From positions 372,001 through 436,000 of the forward strand of contig NZ_JABFDH010000001.1 in assembly GCF_013403975.1 (NCBI RefSeq): a DNA stretch of 64,000 nucleotides, read 5' to 3'. The translations under genes and the position numbers were made by a program. This DNA comes from Winogradskyella ursingii (GTDB lineage Bacteria > Bacteroidota > Bacteroidia > Flavobacteriales > Flavobacteriaceae). The notes beneath the pieces were generated by a model, which did no database searches, had not been told where the DNA came from, and saw only the letters and a list, made by a program, of their open reading frames with translations. Each line of letters begins with the position of its first letter. The first letter of the stretch is position 1. This document shows, piece after piece, positions 8,208 through 17,421 of this stretch.

Positions 8208-11093
8208 TTAGAGCTTCACTAGTTTAGTGGTTTTGGTTTGGTTATTTTCATTTTCTGCTTTTACCAGGTATATACCAGTTTTTAATTCTGAAATATCAAA
8301 GATATTAGTCCTTGTAAATTCACCACTGAATAATTTTACACGCTTACCGGTAAGATCAAAAATTTCAACTTTCGAAGTATTTAAACTGATACTGAAAGCT
8401 GTTTGAGCTGGATTAGGGAAAACTGAAAATTCTTCAAATTGATTATCATCAATACTTAAAACGCTCGAAGGCTGATTTCCTAAAATTCTAAATTGACCAG
8501 CAGGAATGGAAATAGAACTCGTAGAATTTGAAACAGTTGTATTTCCTGTTTCATCCATTAAATCATACCATGTTGCAGTAATTCCAGAAGGAAAGTTAGT
8601 ACTAATAGTTTGGCTATTAACATCAAAATTGGCCAATATAATAACGTTGTTTAACTCAGAATTAGGAATAGAACTATCAGATATCTCAATTCTCGGTGTA
8701 AAGTTACCAGATATCATGGTATAGTCACCTTCAAAAACTGGTTCTTCAATTTTCAATTTATGAAGTTTTGACCAATCACTGTAAATTTGTCCTCTGAGTG
8801 CATCTCCAAGCCAATTATTTACCCACTGTGGTTGAGGTTTTGTGTCGAGCTTACAATCTCCAATTCCATCTCCATCACCAGGCTGATTAACTGTTCCGTT
8901 ATTGCAGGTGAAAATTGAATTTTCCATACCTAATTCGCCAAAATGCCAAATCATTTTCGGGCCAGGTACCATGACGGATACGGCAGCTAAAGCTGACATT
9001 CTTGAAAGTGCTACATTTAAGTCCTTAACATCGTGAGAAGAGTTGCTAGAATTACCAAAGGCAAGATTTTTAAACATTAATCGTTCTTCATCGTGACTCT
9101 CTGGGTAGCCAACAATACGAGGTCCATTAAAGGACGGCCTAGAATTGTGACCTATGCCATCGATGTTTTTGTTACCGTTTTGACCCATTGTCAACTCGTT
9201 ATAAGGATCTGTCATTTTTCCCCACATCATAATGCCTTTTCCTTCGTCAAATCTGTAATTAGCCCATTCCTTTTCCTCATTTTCACTTCCTAAATGCTCA
9301 AATATTACATAATGGTCGTCGTCTAGAGACCAAGAATAATCGGCATATTCCTTTAAGACATTAATTCTATCTTGTTGATAGCCATTGGTACAACCTTCGT
9401 TACTTGCTGAACAATTTTGAGTGAACCCCTTTGTGAGGTCCCAACGAAAACCATCGATATTAAATTCTTCAATCCAATGTTTAACCGTTCTTTTTACAAA
9501 GTCTTTTGTTCTTGGGTTAGAATGGTCAAAGTCTTCACCAACACTGTAACTGTGGAGAGCCGTTTCATTAAAATATGGATTGTCTGAGCTTGGTCCGCCC
9601 CAGCCATCTCCATCTGGATCATTCATCCACATACGTACCATAGGATTACGCCCAAATGCATGGTTAAATGCAATATCTAAAATTACCGCAATGCCGTTTT
9701 GATGGCATACATCAACCAATTCTTTAAATTTTTCTTCAGTACCATAAAATTTGTCTAAAGCCATATGAAACGAGGTATTGTATCCCCAACTTTCGTTCCC
9801 TTCAAATTCCATTACCGGCATTAGCTCTATTGCATTGATGTTTAGGCTTTTGAAATAGTCGATTTTATCAATAATATCCTGATAATTCCTATTGGAATCA
9901 AAATCCCTGACTAAAACTTCATAGACTATTAAATCTTCTTTCTTCGGTTTTTCAAAATCTGTAACCTGCCAATCATATGGTGTTTGCCCAGTTTGTAAAA
10001 CAGTTACTTCCCGCTCTTGCCCAGTTGGATAAGCAGGCATATTAGGATAACTATTAGCCGGAATAAACGGATCATCAAATGGAGATAATACCAAAGTAGA
10101 ATATGGGTCTGCAGTTTTTACCAACTTTGGTGAATTAGCCACAGGTGTTTTGTCTGCTACCCAATATTGGTAAGTTTCAATTTGACCAGGAGTTAAACCG
10201 TTAAGTTCTATCCAAAATCGGGTTCTAGATGGATCGCGTTTTAAGGCGTGTGCCGTTGTTGGTTGCCAGTTATTAAAACTGCCAGCAAGATAAACAAAAT
10301 CTTTTCCTGCAGCATAAAGCACCAGAACAACAGTATTATCATCAATGTAGTTAATTCCATCTTGATACATTGAACCAGACGGCATAAATTCTACATTAGT
10401 TCCCGGGTCAATTAAAACATTAAATACTTTTGTAATCGTAGATCCGTCAAGAGTAGTGGTGAGCTCGTAAGTTTTGTTTTCAGTAATATTTGTATCTGTA
10501 TAGGTATAATTGCTCGTAGAATTATCTGTATTGATAACTGTTCCATTTGCAGATAGCGTATAATTGGCGTTACCACCAATGTTTGATGCAGTGACTGTTA
10601 AGTTGCTGCCAGAAGAAATAATGGTTGTGTTTTCAGAAGGAGAACTCAACGTAACTTGAAATGTGCCAACATCAAAGATAAAGTCGCTGCAACCGTTTGC
10701 TTTAAATTCTTGTGATCCATTTTCATTTCTAAAAACCATCCCAATTTTAGTGGCATTTGAGGCTTGTGTTGGTGTTAAATCATAGTAAGTTTCGGGTACA
10801 AAAGTGATTGAATATATGCCACCACCTTGATTTGTCATTTGACCGATGCCATCATCTTCACCGTAATTTCCGGTAACGCCGAAACCAAAGGCATTGTTTT
10901 CGTCGCCAATACCAGAATGCATATAGACTTTCGCTGGATTATTAAACCCGTTGCAGTCTGTATCATTGCTGTTAATGTCTATTGTAACTGTAATGCTCTC
11001 GTCTACCTCAAAAGGATTTGGTGTAATAGAAACTTGACCAAAAGAAAACATTACTGAACATATTGCGATTATAATTAGGTAGTTCTTTTTCAT
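8208..11093 (-). CDS. Secreted GH13 alpha-amylase-like enzyme with type IX secretion sorting tail
   Basis: Endo-acting alpha-glucan hydrolase, expected on the cell surface or outside the cell. The 961 residues start with a signal peptide (to about SFGQ, 20). Two beta-sandwich regions follow, the second (about 235-320, with VYLAGSFNNWQPT) resembling CBM48. A GH13 barrel then spans about 385-800. The catalytic triad is visible: nucleophile D552 (GFRWDLTKG), acid/base E599 (VIFEHLG) and D668 (ESHDEER). The last about 75 residues are a Por/type A sorting domain (FSVFPNPAQTAF to KTTKLVKL) that directs type IX export. It is the last gene of the minus-strand Sus operon, separated from the susE-like gene by a hairpin that may lower its expression. 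Exact product specificity is not readable. Confidence 0.9.
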   Translation of the reverse strand: MKKNYLIIIAICSVMFSFGQVSITPNPFEVDESITVTIDINSNDTDCNGFNNPAKVYMHSGIGDENNAFGFGVTGNYGEDDGIGQMTNQGGGIYSITFVPETYYDLTPTQASNATKIGMVFRNENGSQEFKANGCSDFIFDVGTFQVTLSSPSENTTIISSGSNLTVTASNIGGNANYTLSANGTVINTDNSTSNYTYTDTNITENKTYELTTTLDGSTITKVFNVLIDPGTNVEFMPSGSMYQDGINYIDDNTVVLVLYAAGKDFVYLAGSFNNWQPTTAHALKRDPSRTRFWIELNGLTPGQIETYQYWVADKTPVANSPKLVKTADPYSTLVLSPFDDPFIPANSYPNMPAYPTGQEREVTVLQTGQTPYDWQVTDFEKPKKEDLIVYEVLVRDFDSNRNYQDIIDKIDYFKSLNINAIELMPVMEFEGNESWGYNTSFHMALDKFYGTEEKFKELVDVCHQNGIAVILDIAFNHAFGRNPMVRMWMNDPDGDGWGGPSSDNPYFNETALHSYSVGEDFDHSNPRTKDFVKRTVKHWIEEFNIDGFRWDLTKGFTQNCSASNEGCTNGYQQDRINVLKEYADYSWSLDDDHYVIFEHLGSENEEKEWANYRFDEGKGIMMWGKMTDPYNELTMGQNGNKNIDGIGHNSRPSFNGPRIVGYPESHDEERLMFKNLAFGNSSNSSHDVKDLNVALSRMSALAAVSVMVPGPKMIWHFGELGMENSIFTCNNGTVNQPGDGDGIGDCKLDTKPQPQWVNNWLGDALRGQIYSDWSKLHKLKIEEPVFEGDYTMISGNFTPRIEISDSSIPNSELNNVIILANFDVNSQTISTNFPSGITATWYDLMDETGNTTVSNSTSSISIPAGQFRILGNQPSSVLSIDDNQFEEFSVFPNPAQTAFSISLNTSKVEIFDLTGKRVKLFSGEFTRTNIFDISELKTGIYLVKAENENNQTKTTKLVKL

Positions 11094-11105
11094 AAATGCA
11101 TAGTT

Positions 11106-11135
11106 AAAAAAAGGGCTGAAATCAATCAGCCCTTT
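11106..11135 (-). terminator. Intrinsic terminator between susE-like and amylase genes
   Basis: Stem AAAGGGCTGA with TCAGCCCTTT closes a 6-nt loop. On the minus strand it is followed by a T-run. It lies inside the operon after the SusE/F-like gene, so it could make the downstream amylase a read-through product. Confidence 0.75.
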
Positions 11136-11163
11136 GGGTTTTAAAAAGGGTTGTCCTTTTTTA

Positions 11164-12516
11164 TTATTGAATTTGATTAAGAGCGTAAGTACCTTCGTTG
11201 GTATTTAGTCTTACTCGGTATAAACCAGCAGAAACTGCGATATTATCACCTCCAGCATCAATTGTGCCATCGGCACCAGAATCACCAAAATCCATAGTCC
11301 ATTCATTGTTTGCTCTAAACTTAACCTCACCGTCAACCATAGTAGCAACGTCACCATAATATACGCCTGGTTGAACTTGAGTTAAAGCAAAATCTGGTCC
11401 TTCATTTCCCCAGTCATTGTAACCAGAGCCTACAACTCCCCACACATCTTGCGATTCGATAGTGTACATACCACTGTTAAAATCTAAAGTAATTAGATAA
11501 TGACCAGCCGTAACAGCAATATTGTCACCTCCACCATCTAAAGTTCCATCAGCACCAGAATCACCAAAATCAGTAACCCATTCGTTATTTTGTCTAAACT
11601 TAATCTCACCATCAACTAATCTCAAGCCAGCTTTAAATGTGTCTGTAGTATAATCATAATAGAATTTTCCATCAGGTCCATCATTGCCCCAATCATTATA
11701 TCCCGAACCTACTACTCCCCAAGAAAAAGGTTCTAAGGTGTAAGTACCAGCTCCAACGTCTAGCGTTATTTTGTAAGTACCAGCGTTTACCGCAATGTTA
11801 GCACCACCAGTTTCTAAAGTACCATCGGCACCGTCATCACCAAAATCATTAACCCATTCGTTATTTTCTCTAAACTTAATTTCTCCATCTATGAGTGTAG
11901 CATACGTTACAAATACGTCTGTTTGGTCAGTTGTATAAAATGTGCCGTCAGGTCCACCATCACCCCAATTATTATAACCAGAACCAATAATTCCCCAAGA
12001 AGCTTCTGAAATACCAGTACCACCTCCATTATCAGTAATCTCCAATAATTCTACGTTGAGGGTAAGCGCATTTGAAAATGAGTCTGAACTACCACCAGTA
12101 TCTCCAGCAAAAGCTTTAAGTCTTACTGAAAAAGAACCTGTGTTTGGTTCAGGGCTATCCGGGTCATTATCTAAACCAGCTTCCATGGCAACGGTCATCA
12201 TTTGTCCGATAGTCATTGCAATTTCGTTACCAGTTGTTGTAGCTACAATAGAAGCATCTGAAAAATCCCCAGATACTGAACTTTGTAATTCATATGAAGT
12301 ATTAGTTGGCACTCCAAAATCTGCACTGTTCCAAGTAAAACGTTCACCTAAATTACTTGAGGTACTTGCAGCAAGGACATAAGTATCTAATGTTGAATTC
12401 GTAAATACAAATCCTTCAGGATCTTGTGTTGTGAAAACAACATCATCTTCTGTTTCACAACTATTAAAACTTAATAAGGCAAAGATGAATAAGCCTAAAA
12501 TTGATAATTTTTTCAT
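11164..12516 (-). CDS. susE: SusE/SusF-like starch-binding outer-membrane lipoprotein with three tandem modules
   Basis: Surface glucan-binding lipoprotein of the Sus complex. Residues 1-20 are a lipoprotein signal ending FNSC, so C20 is the lipidated residue. Residues about 30-160 resemble the SusE N-terminal domain. Then three near-identical modules follow at about 174-262, 266-354 and 359-447. Each opens WG(I/V)(I/V)GSGYN(N/D)WG and contains DGE(I/V)KFR.NNEW and NIAV.AG.Y. The repeated Trp residues fit glucan stacking as in SusE/SusF modules. It follows susD by 18 bp on the same strand. Assignment to SusE rather than SusF rests on order only. Confidence 0.85.
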   Translation of the reverse strand: MKKLSILGLFIFALLSFNSCETEDDVVFTTQDPEGFVFTNSTLDTYVLAASTSSNLGERFTWNSADFGVPTNTSYELQSSVSGDFSDASIVATTTGNEIAMTIGQMMTVAMEAGLDNDPDSPEPNTGSFSVRLKAFAGDTGGSSDSFSNALTLNVELLEITDNGGGTGISEASWGIIGSGYNNWGDGGPDGTFYTTDQTDVFVTYATLIDGEIKFRENNEWVNDFGDDGADGTLETGGANIAVNAGTYKITLDVGAGTYTLEPFSWGVVGSGYNDWGNDGPDGKFYYDYTTDTFKAGLRLVDGEIKFRQNNEWVTDFGDSGADGTLDGGGDNIAVTAGHYLITLDFNSGMYTIESQDVWGVVGSGYNDWGNEGPDFALTQVQPGVYYGDVATMVDGEVKFRANNEWTMDFGDSGADGTIDAGGDNIAVSAGLYRVRLNTNEGTYALNQIQ

Positions 12517-12534
12517 GTTAATTTTTATTGTTAA

Positions 12535-14175
12535 TTAGTATCCTGGATTTTGTTCTAAATTAGTATTGATTCCTAAATCAGTGGCTGGTAATGGCATGAT
12601 GTCTCTGAAAGATTCAGTAGTTGCTCCTTGTTGCACACCACCTTTCCATTGCCAAACTCCCGAGTCAGAGAATTGACCAAATCTTACTAAATCTGTTCTT
12701 CTATGACATTCCCAATATAATTCTCGAGAACGCTCAGATAAAATAAAGTCTAATGTTAAGTCTGATTGAGTAATATTTCCGCTAGTATCACCATAAGCTC
12801 TAACTCTTAATTGATTGATATAATCAACGGCAGTAGACATAGAACCTCCACCTCCTCTAACAACAGCTTCTGCATACATTAAATAAGCATCTCCCAACCT
12901 AAACATTGGAAAGTCAATATCTGTATGGTCTCCAGATGTATCAGATCCTGGATTGCCATTTACATCAACGTTTCTATATTTTGCAACGGCATAACCATCT
13001 GTAAAGGTGCTTACCGAAGCAATATTTTTACTCTGACCATCGGTGTATAACAATTCACGTCCATCGGCAGAATTTTCCTCTCCTGGAAATTGCTCTACGA
13101 AAGTTGGTGTAGTTCTAACACCAAACCAACCGCCATTGATACCAAAATTTGATGGGTCCATCGAACCTCCAACTGGTGCATGTGTCATAAACGTCATGCC
13201 TCCAAAAGCTTGTGTTCTAAGACCATCAAAAGGTATAGTGAAAATTACTTCATCTTGCGCACCATTTGAGTCATTGTCTGCTAAAAATGAATGAAAATAA
13301 GGAATATCTGGTATGCTGTATCCAGCACCAATTATGTTATTCACATATGTAATTACATCTGCATAACGTGATGTACCAGTATACACTTCAGCGTTTAAAT
13401 AAATTTTGGCCAAAAGCATCCAAGCTGCAGCTCTATCTGCTCTACCATAATAGGTTACAGGATCTGCGTTCGGTTCTGCCAAATCATCTTCAATTTCCAA
13501 TAATTCAGATTCAACATATTCAAATAAATCTGCTCTTTGTATCTGTGGTGGCAAAAACGCACCAATTGGATCATTTTCTGTTATAAATGGTGGATTTGCA
13601 TACAAATCCATTGCATGCCAATAAGTAAGTGCACGCATGAAACGCGCCTCGGCTCTGTAGGTTTGTATTTCAGCTCTAAGTTCGGCGCTTACACCCCTAC
13701 TATCTAATTTAGAATCTGAAGTTTGACGTATAAATTCGTTACAAAGTGCAACTTGGTAGAATAAACGACTATACATGGTTCTAATAAATTCATTACCCGA
13801 AGTCCATACCTGTCCGTGTAAATCTTGTATTGTACCATCGTTCCAAGCGATTAGTGCTTCGTCCGTGGTCAATTGCTGCATTTTCCAATATAATCTAAGG
13901 TAATTGGAAAATCCTTCGTCAAGACCTTGTAAATCAGGCGCACCTGCAGGTCCTTCTTGTCCGCTTAATGCAATCCCAGCATAAATTTTGCCTAAAAATT
14001 GTTGGTAGGCCTCCGGGTCTTCAAAAGCTGCATCACCAGTAAGACGTTCGTCTTCTGGTTGTAAATCTAATCGATCCTCACACGATTGTACAAAAAATAC
14101 AAGTGTGATGGTGAATAGAAAACATTTAATTGTTCTTAACATCATAGCTTTGTTGTTTAAATATTTAGTTTTCAT
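12535..14175 (-). CDS. susD: SusD/RagB-family nutrient-binding outer-membrane lipoprotein
   Basis: Surface lid and ligand-binding subunit of the SusC/D importer. The 546 residues carry a lipoprotein signal ending VQSC (C32). The helical TPR-like SusD body follows, with the family's conserved C-terminal region (LILSERSRELYWECHRRTDLVRFGQF). The start at 14175 leaves only a 5-bp gap after the susC stop and is preceded by an A-rich stretch. An alternative start at 14145 (the MMLRT methionines) would give a more usual signal length. Being next to susC and upstream of a starch-binding lipoprotein makes maltooligosaccharide the probable ligand. Confidence 0.92.
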   Translation of the reverse strand: MKTKYLNNKAMMLRTIKCFLFTITLVFFVQSCEDRLDLQPEDERLTGDAAFEDPEAYQQFLGKIYAGIALSGQEGPAGAPDLQGLDEGFSNYLRLYWKMQQLTTDEALIAWNDGTIQDLHGQVWTSGNEFIRTMYSRLFYQVALCNEFIRQTSDSKLDSRGVSAELRAEIQTYRAEARFMRALTYWHAMDLYANPPFITENDPIGAFLPPQIQRADLFEYVESELLEIEDDLAEPNADPVTYYGRADRAAAWMLLAKIYLNAEVYTGTSRYADVITYVNNIIGAGYSIPDIPYFHSFLADNDSNGAQDEVIFTIPFDGLRTQAFGGMTFMTHAPVGGSMDPSNFGINGGWFGVRTTPTFVEQFPGEENSADGRELLYTDGQSKNIASVSTFTDGYAVAKYRNVDVNGNPGSDTSGDHTDIDFPMFRLGDAYLMYAEAVVRGGGGSMSTAVDYINQLRVRAYGDTSGNITQSDLTLDFILSERSRELYWECHRRTDLVRFGQFSDSGVWQWKGGVQQGATTESFRDIMPLPATDLGINTNLEQNPGY

Positions 14176-14180
14176 TTTTT

Positions 14181-17078
14181 TTAAAAGGAAAAGTTTAGAC
14201 CTAAAACAATATCTCTTGTCCTAGGGTAAAAATTATTTTCAATACCGTTAGAAATTTCTGGATCTAAACCGTCATATTCTGTAATTACAAAAACATTTGT
14301 TGCAGTAAGACTAGTTCTTAAAGTTATTTTTTCAAAAGGTATTGTATAACCTAAGGAAATATTATCCAATCTTACAAAATCTGCACGTTGAATATACAAA
14401 TCTGAAAACAAATTCTGTCCAGTAAAACCTGTATTCAATACGCTAGAATGTGCATTTGCCACATAGCCTGGTTGATTGATTATAGCATTTAAATTTCCTC
14501 GATCTGAGGCCACGTTATTGTAAACATAGTTTCCAAAACTACCTCTAAATGTGAAATTTAAATCTAAATTTTTATATCTAAAGTTATTAGTAAAGCCCAT
14601 AAAAGCATCAGGCGTGGCCTTTTTATAAGGTTGTCTATCTGCCTCAGTTATTTGATTGTCACCATTAACATCTACGTAAGCACCTTCGATAGGGTTTCCA
14701 TTTCCATCATAAACTTGTCTAAAAACAAAGAATGTAGATGGGTCAAAACCAGGTCTTAGGATTTGTATCGTATTACCAACACCACCCGAAATACCTCCAG
14801 TTGGTAAGGTGAAATTAGGATCGTCACTTAAACTAAGTTTAGTAATTTCTCTATCTTGAAATGTAAGGTTGAAGTTGGTGTCCCAACCAAAATCATCTCC
14901 ATTGGCAATAATTCCATTAAGCGTAAACTCTATACCTCGACTGGTTTGCTCACCAACATTTGTTAATAATTGGTCTGTTAGATTTGCTCCTGCAGGTACT
15001 GGCACACTAGATAATAAGTCGGTTGTTTCTCTGTAATATACATCAATTGTTCCATTTAGACGATTATTTAACAGACCAAAATCCAAAGCAACGTTATATT
15101 GGTCGGTTTCTTCCCATTTTAATTCTTCATCAAAACCTTCTGGTCGTAAAGTTGATATAAATAAGGGATCTCCATTAGGTTGTGTACCAAACTGAACATT
15201 AGCTGCATTATTTCTGGAAGGAGTATATATCCCTAAATAGCCATAATTGCTTCCTATCTCTTGTTGACCTGTAACACCCCAACCAGCTCTTAATTTTAAA
15301 TTTGAGAAGAAAGAATCTTCCATAAAAGCTTCGTTAGAAATCTTCCAACCTACAGATACACCTGGAAAATATCCTATTCGGTTGTCCTCGCTAAATCTTG
15401 AAGAACCATCACGTCTAAAACTTGCAGATAATAAATATCTATTAGATATATCAAAGCTTGCTCTAGCGAAATAGGATTCAAGTGCATTTCTATTAATGTC
15501 AGTATCGATCAAAACATTCGGTCCAGAAGTTTGATCTATGTTAGATCTTATGTAAAATTCTTGGAATGCATGACCAGCTGTTAAATCTATTTTGGTATCT
15601 ATCGATTCAATGTCTTTTTTATAATTAAGATAGAAATCCAATGATGTGTTACGGTTAAGTCCATCTGAAAATGCTCTTGTTCTAAAAGAATCTGGATTGT
15701 TTGGGTTTCTGGAATTGAAACGTTCTCCTTCGTTTTCGGCATAGTCGATTCCAGCATTAAGGTTAAAGCGTAAATCTTTTAAAAACCAAAATCTGTAATC
15801 TATATTGAAGTTTGAAATTACACGCTTAATTCGAGTTCTATCTTGGTTAGTCTCTAATAGGTATAAAGGATTCGCTGGTGCTAAATTAGCTCCAAGTTGT
15901 GTGTAATCGCCATTTTCATCGAATACGCTTTGTGTTGGATCAAACGAGATTGCTGCTCCAATTGCGCCTTGGTTGGCGTAATGATACTCATCTTTTATAG
16001 CCTTTGCGACTAAAGTAAGTTTTAAATCATTATCTAATAATCGTTGTACAAAAGAGGTATTAATTGCATTTCTTTCATACAAATCGCTTTCCAATGGACC
16101 TTCTTGAGAGACATGATTGAGATTAACTCTAAAATTAAAGTTTTCATACCCTTTGGATACTGTAAGGTTGTGGATTGCGCCTACACCTGTGGTATATATC
16201 TTATCTTGCCAGTCTGTAGTCGAATTACCAAGTGTTGCAGGATCAATTCCATTTTCTACTGCTAAATCCCTAAATTGATCTGCACTGAGAACATCAACTG
16301 TATTTGTAACCTTTCTTGTAGAAGCTTGTATGCCATACTCTACAGTAAGGGGTTGATTAGTTGTTCCTTTTTTAGTAGTTATCAAAATAACACCATTTGA
16401 TGCTCTCGAGCCATAAATAGCTGTTGCAGAGGCATCTTTAAGTACAACAAAGTCTTCAATGTCTGCAGGGTTAATAGCGTTAAGTGCATTACGGCTACCT
16501 TGAGCACCGCCACGTTGATCAATTGGTAGTCCATCAATAACAATCAACGGATCATTAGTTGCAGAAAGTGACGCACCACCACGAATTCTAATTTCGCCAC
16601 CTTCACCAGCCGCGCCACCGCCAGATGTAATACGTACACCTGCAGCTTTACCGGCTATAAGTTGTTGTGGTGCTACAATAGCTCCACGATTAAACTCTTT
16701 ATCCGAAACTTTCTCTACAGCACCTGTAGCATCTTGTTTCGTTGTAGATCCATAACCAATTAATACAATTTCATCTAATTGAGCTGCATCTTCGGTAAGT
16801 TCTATGTCAATTCTGGATTGACCGGTGTACACTATTTCTTGTTTGGTATATCCAATATAGGATACAACCAGTGTTTCGCCTTCATTCAATTCAATAGAAT
16901 AATTACCATCAAAATCGGTAGAAGTACCTCGGGAAGTGCCTTTAATTATAACGTTTACGCCGGGCAAAGGCATTGCGTTTGCTTTATCTGTAACAGTACC
17001 TGAGACAGTGGTCTGTGCCAACAGTGTACTTGGTGCCAAAATAAGACAGAATAATAAAGCATTTATTAATGTTTTCAT
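14181..17078 (-). CDS. susC: SusC/RagA-family TonB-dependent transporter
   Basis: Outer-membrane TonB-dependent channel that imports oligosaccharides handed over by SusD. The 965 residues comprise a signal peptide (to about LLAQ, 22) and a CarboxypepD_reg-like domain (about 25-105, TVSGTVTDKANAMPLPGVNV). A TonB box region (DEIVLIGYG) and plug (to about 235) follow, then a large beta-barrel ending in phenylalanine (GLNFSF). It is the first gene of the minus-strand operon susC-susD-susE-amylase. The intergenic region to the divergent lacI-type gene carries a 14-bp operator-like palindrome. Maltodextrin as the substrate is inferred from the neighbouring enzymes. Confidence 0.93.
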   Translation of the reverse strand: MKTLINALLFCLILAPSTLLAQTTVSGTVTDKANAMPLPGVNVIIKGTSRGTSTDFDGNYSIELNEGETLVVSYIGYTKQEIVYTGQSRIDIELTEDAAQLDEIVLIGYGSTTKQDATGAVEKVSDKEFNRGAIVAPQQLIAGKAAGVRITSGGGAAGEGGEIRIRGGASLSATNDPLIVIDGLPIDQRGGAQGSRNALNAINPADIEDFVVLKDASATAIYGSRASNGVILITTKKGTTNQPLTVEYGIQASTRKVTNTVDVLSADQFRDLAVENGIDPATLGNSTTDWQDKIYTTGVGAIHNLTVSKGYENFNFRVNLNHVSQEGPLESDLYERNAINTSFVQRLLDNDLKLTLVAKAIKDEYHYANQGAIGAAISFDPTQSVFDENGDYTQLGANLAPANPLYLLETNQDRTRIKRVISNFNIDYRFWFLKDLRFNLNAGIDYAENEGERFNSRNPNNPDSFRTRAFSDGLNRNTSLDFYLNYKKDIESIDTKIDLTAGHAFQEFYIRSNIDQTSGPNVLIDTDINRNALESYFARASFDISNRYLLSASFRRDGSSRFSEDNRIGYFPGVSVGWKISNEAFMEDSFFSNLKLRAGWGVTGQQEIGSNYGYLGIYTPSRNNAANVQFGTQPNGDPLFISTLRPEGFDEELKWEETDQYNVALDFGLLNNRLNGTIDVYYRETTDLLSSVPVPAGANLTDQLLTNVGEQTSRGIEFTLNGIIANGDDFGWDTNFNLTFQDREITKLSLSDDPNFTLPTGGISGGVGNTIQILRPGFDPSTFFVFRQVYDGNGNPIEGAYVDVNGDNQITEADRQPYKKATPDAFMGFTNNFRYKNLDLNFTFRGSFGNYVYNNVASDRGNLNAIINQPGYVANAHSSVLNTGFTGQNLFSDLYIQRADFVRLDNISLGYTIPFEKITLRTSLTATNVFVITEYDGLDPEISNGIENNFYPRTRDIVLGLNFSF

Positions 17079-17114
17079 ACAGTGTTTTTAAGTTAAATTA
17101 CTTAGTCTTTTGAT

Positions 17115-17131
17115 TTATATTTTCACTTCTA
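17115..17131. repeat. 17-bp motif TTATATTTTCACTTCTA, copy 1 (susC leader)
   Basis: This exact 17-mer occurs twice, here and at 18528-18544 before the MFS gene. Here it lies between the -7-like element and the susC start, inside a weak inverted repeat (GATTTA/TAAATC arms). Relative to transcription the two copies are in opposite orientation, which points to a DNA site and not an RNA element. Confidence 0.5.
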
Positions 17132-17189
17132 GGATTAAATCTATGTAAAATTAATGTTCTTTGGATGTTAAATTTTTTTTAGACTGTTG

Positions 17190-17203
17190 CGAAAACGTTT
17201 TCG
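17190..17203. promoter_or_regulatory. LacI-family operator-like palindrome CGAAAACGTTTTCG
   Basis: A perfect 14-bp palindrome centred on CG, the symmetry typical of LacI/GalR-family operators. It lies 112 bp upstream of susC and 219 bp upstream of the LacI-type gene. That gene's product is the obvious candidate to bind it. No second perfect copy was noticed upstream of the MFS gene. Confidence 0.7.
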
Positions 17204-17421
17204 TGTTAAAAACTTTTTTGAAAATGAGGATTTTTAGAATAAGTTAAGCTAAAATTGATATTATCATAAGTAATTTGAGTTAAAATTATGAAGTTCTGAA
17301 TTGTTTGATTTTGCTTTCTGATTGTTCACTCTGAATATACATCGTTTCTTATTTAAAATTAAAGTGTCAAATTAATGTTACATTTAGGTAAAATTTCTTA
17401 ACCCTAGAGACTATTGATTTT

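Larger units (their letters stand above)
17079..17421. promoter_or_regulatory. Divergent regulatory region between susC and the lacI-type regulator
   Basis: This 343-bp AT-rich spacer holds no gene. Reading toward susC on the minus strand it contains the operator-like palindrome at 17190-17203, a -7-like TAGATTTA (about 17136-17143) and the 17-bp motif at 17115-17131. Reading toward the regulator on the plus strand, TACATTTA about 40 bp upstream of its ATG is a weak -7 candidate. Confidence 0.55.

Noticed and set aside
12056-12382. Plus-strand reading frame of 108 codons inside the SusE-like gene
   Set aside because: Antisense shadow of a clear lipoprotein gene.
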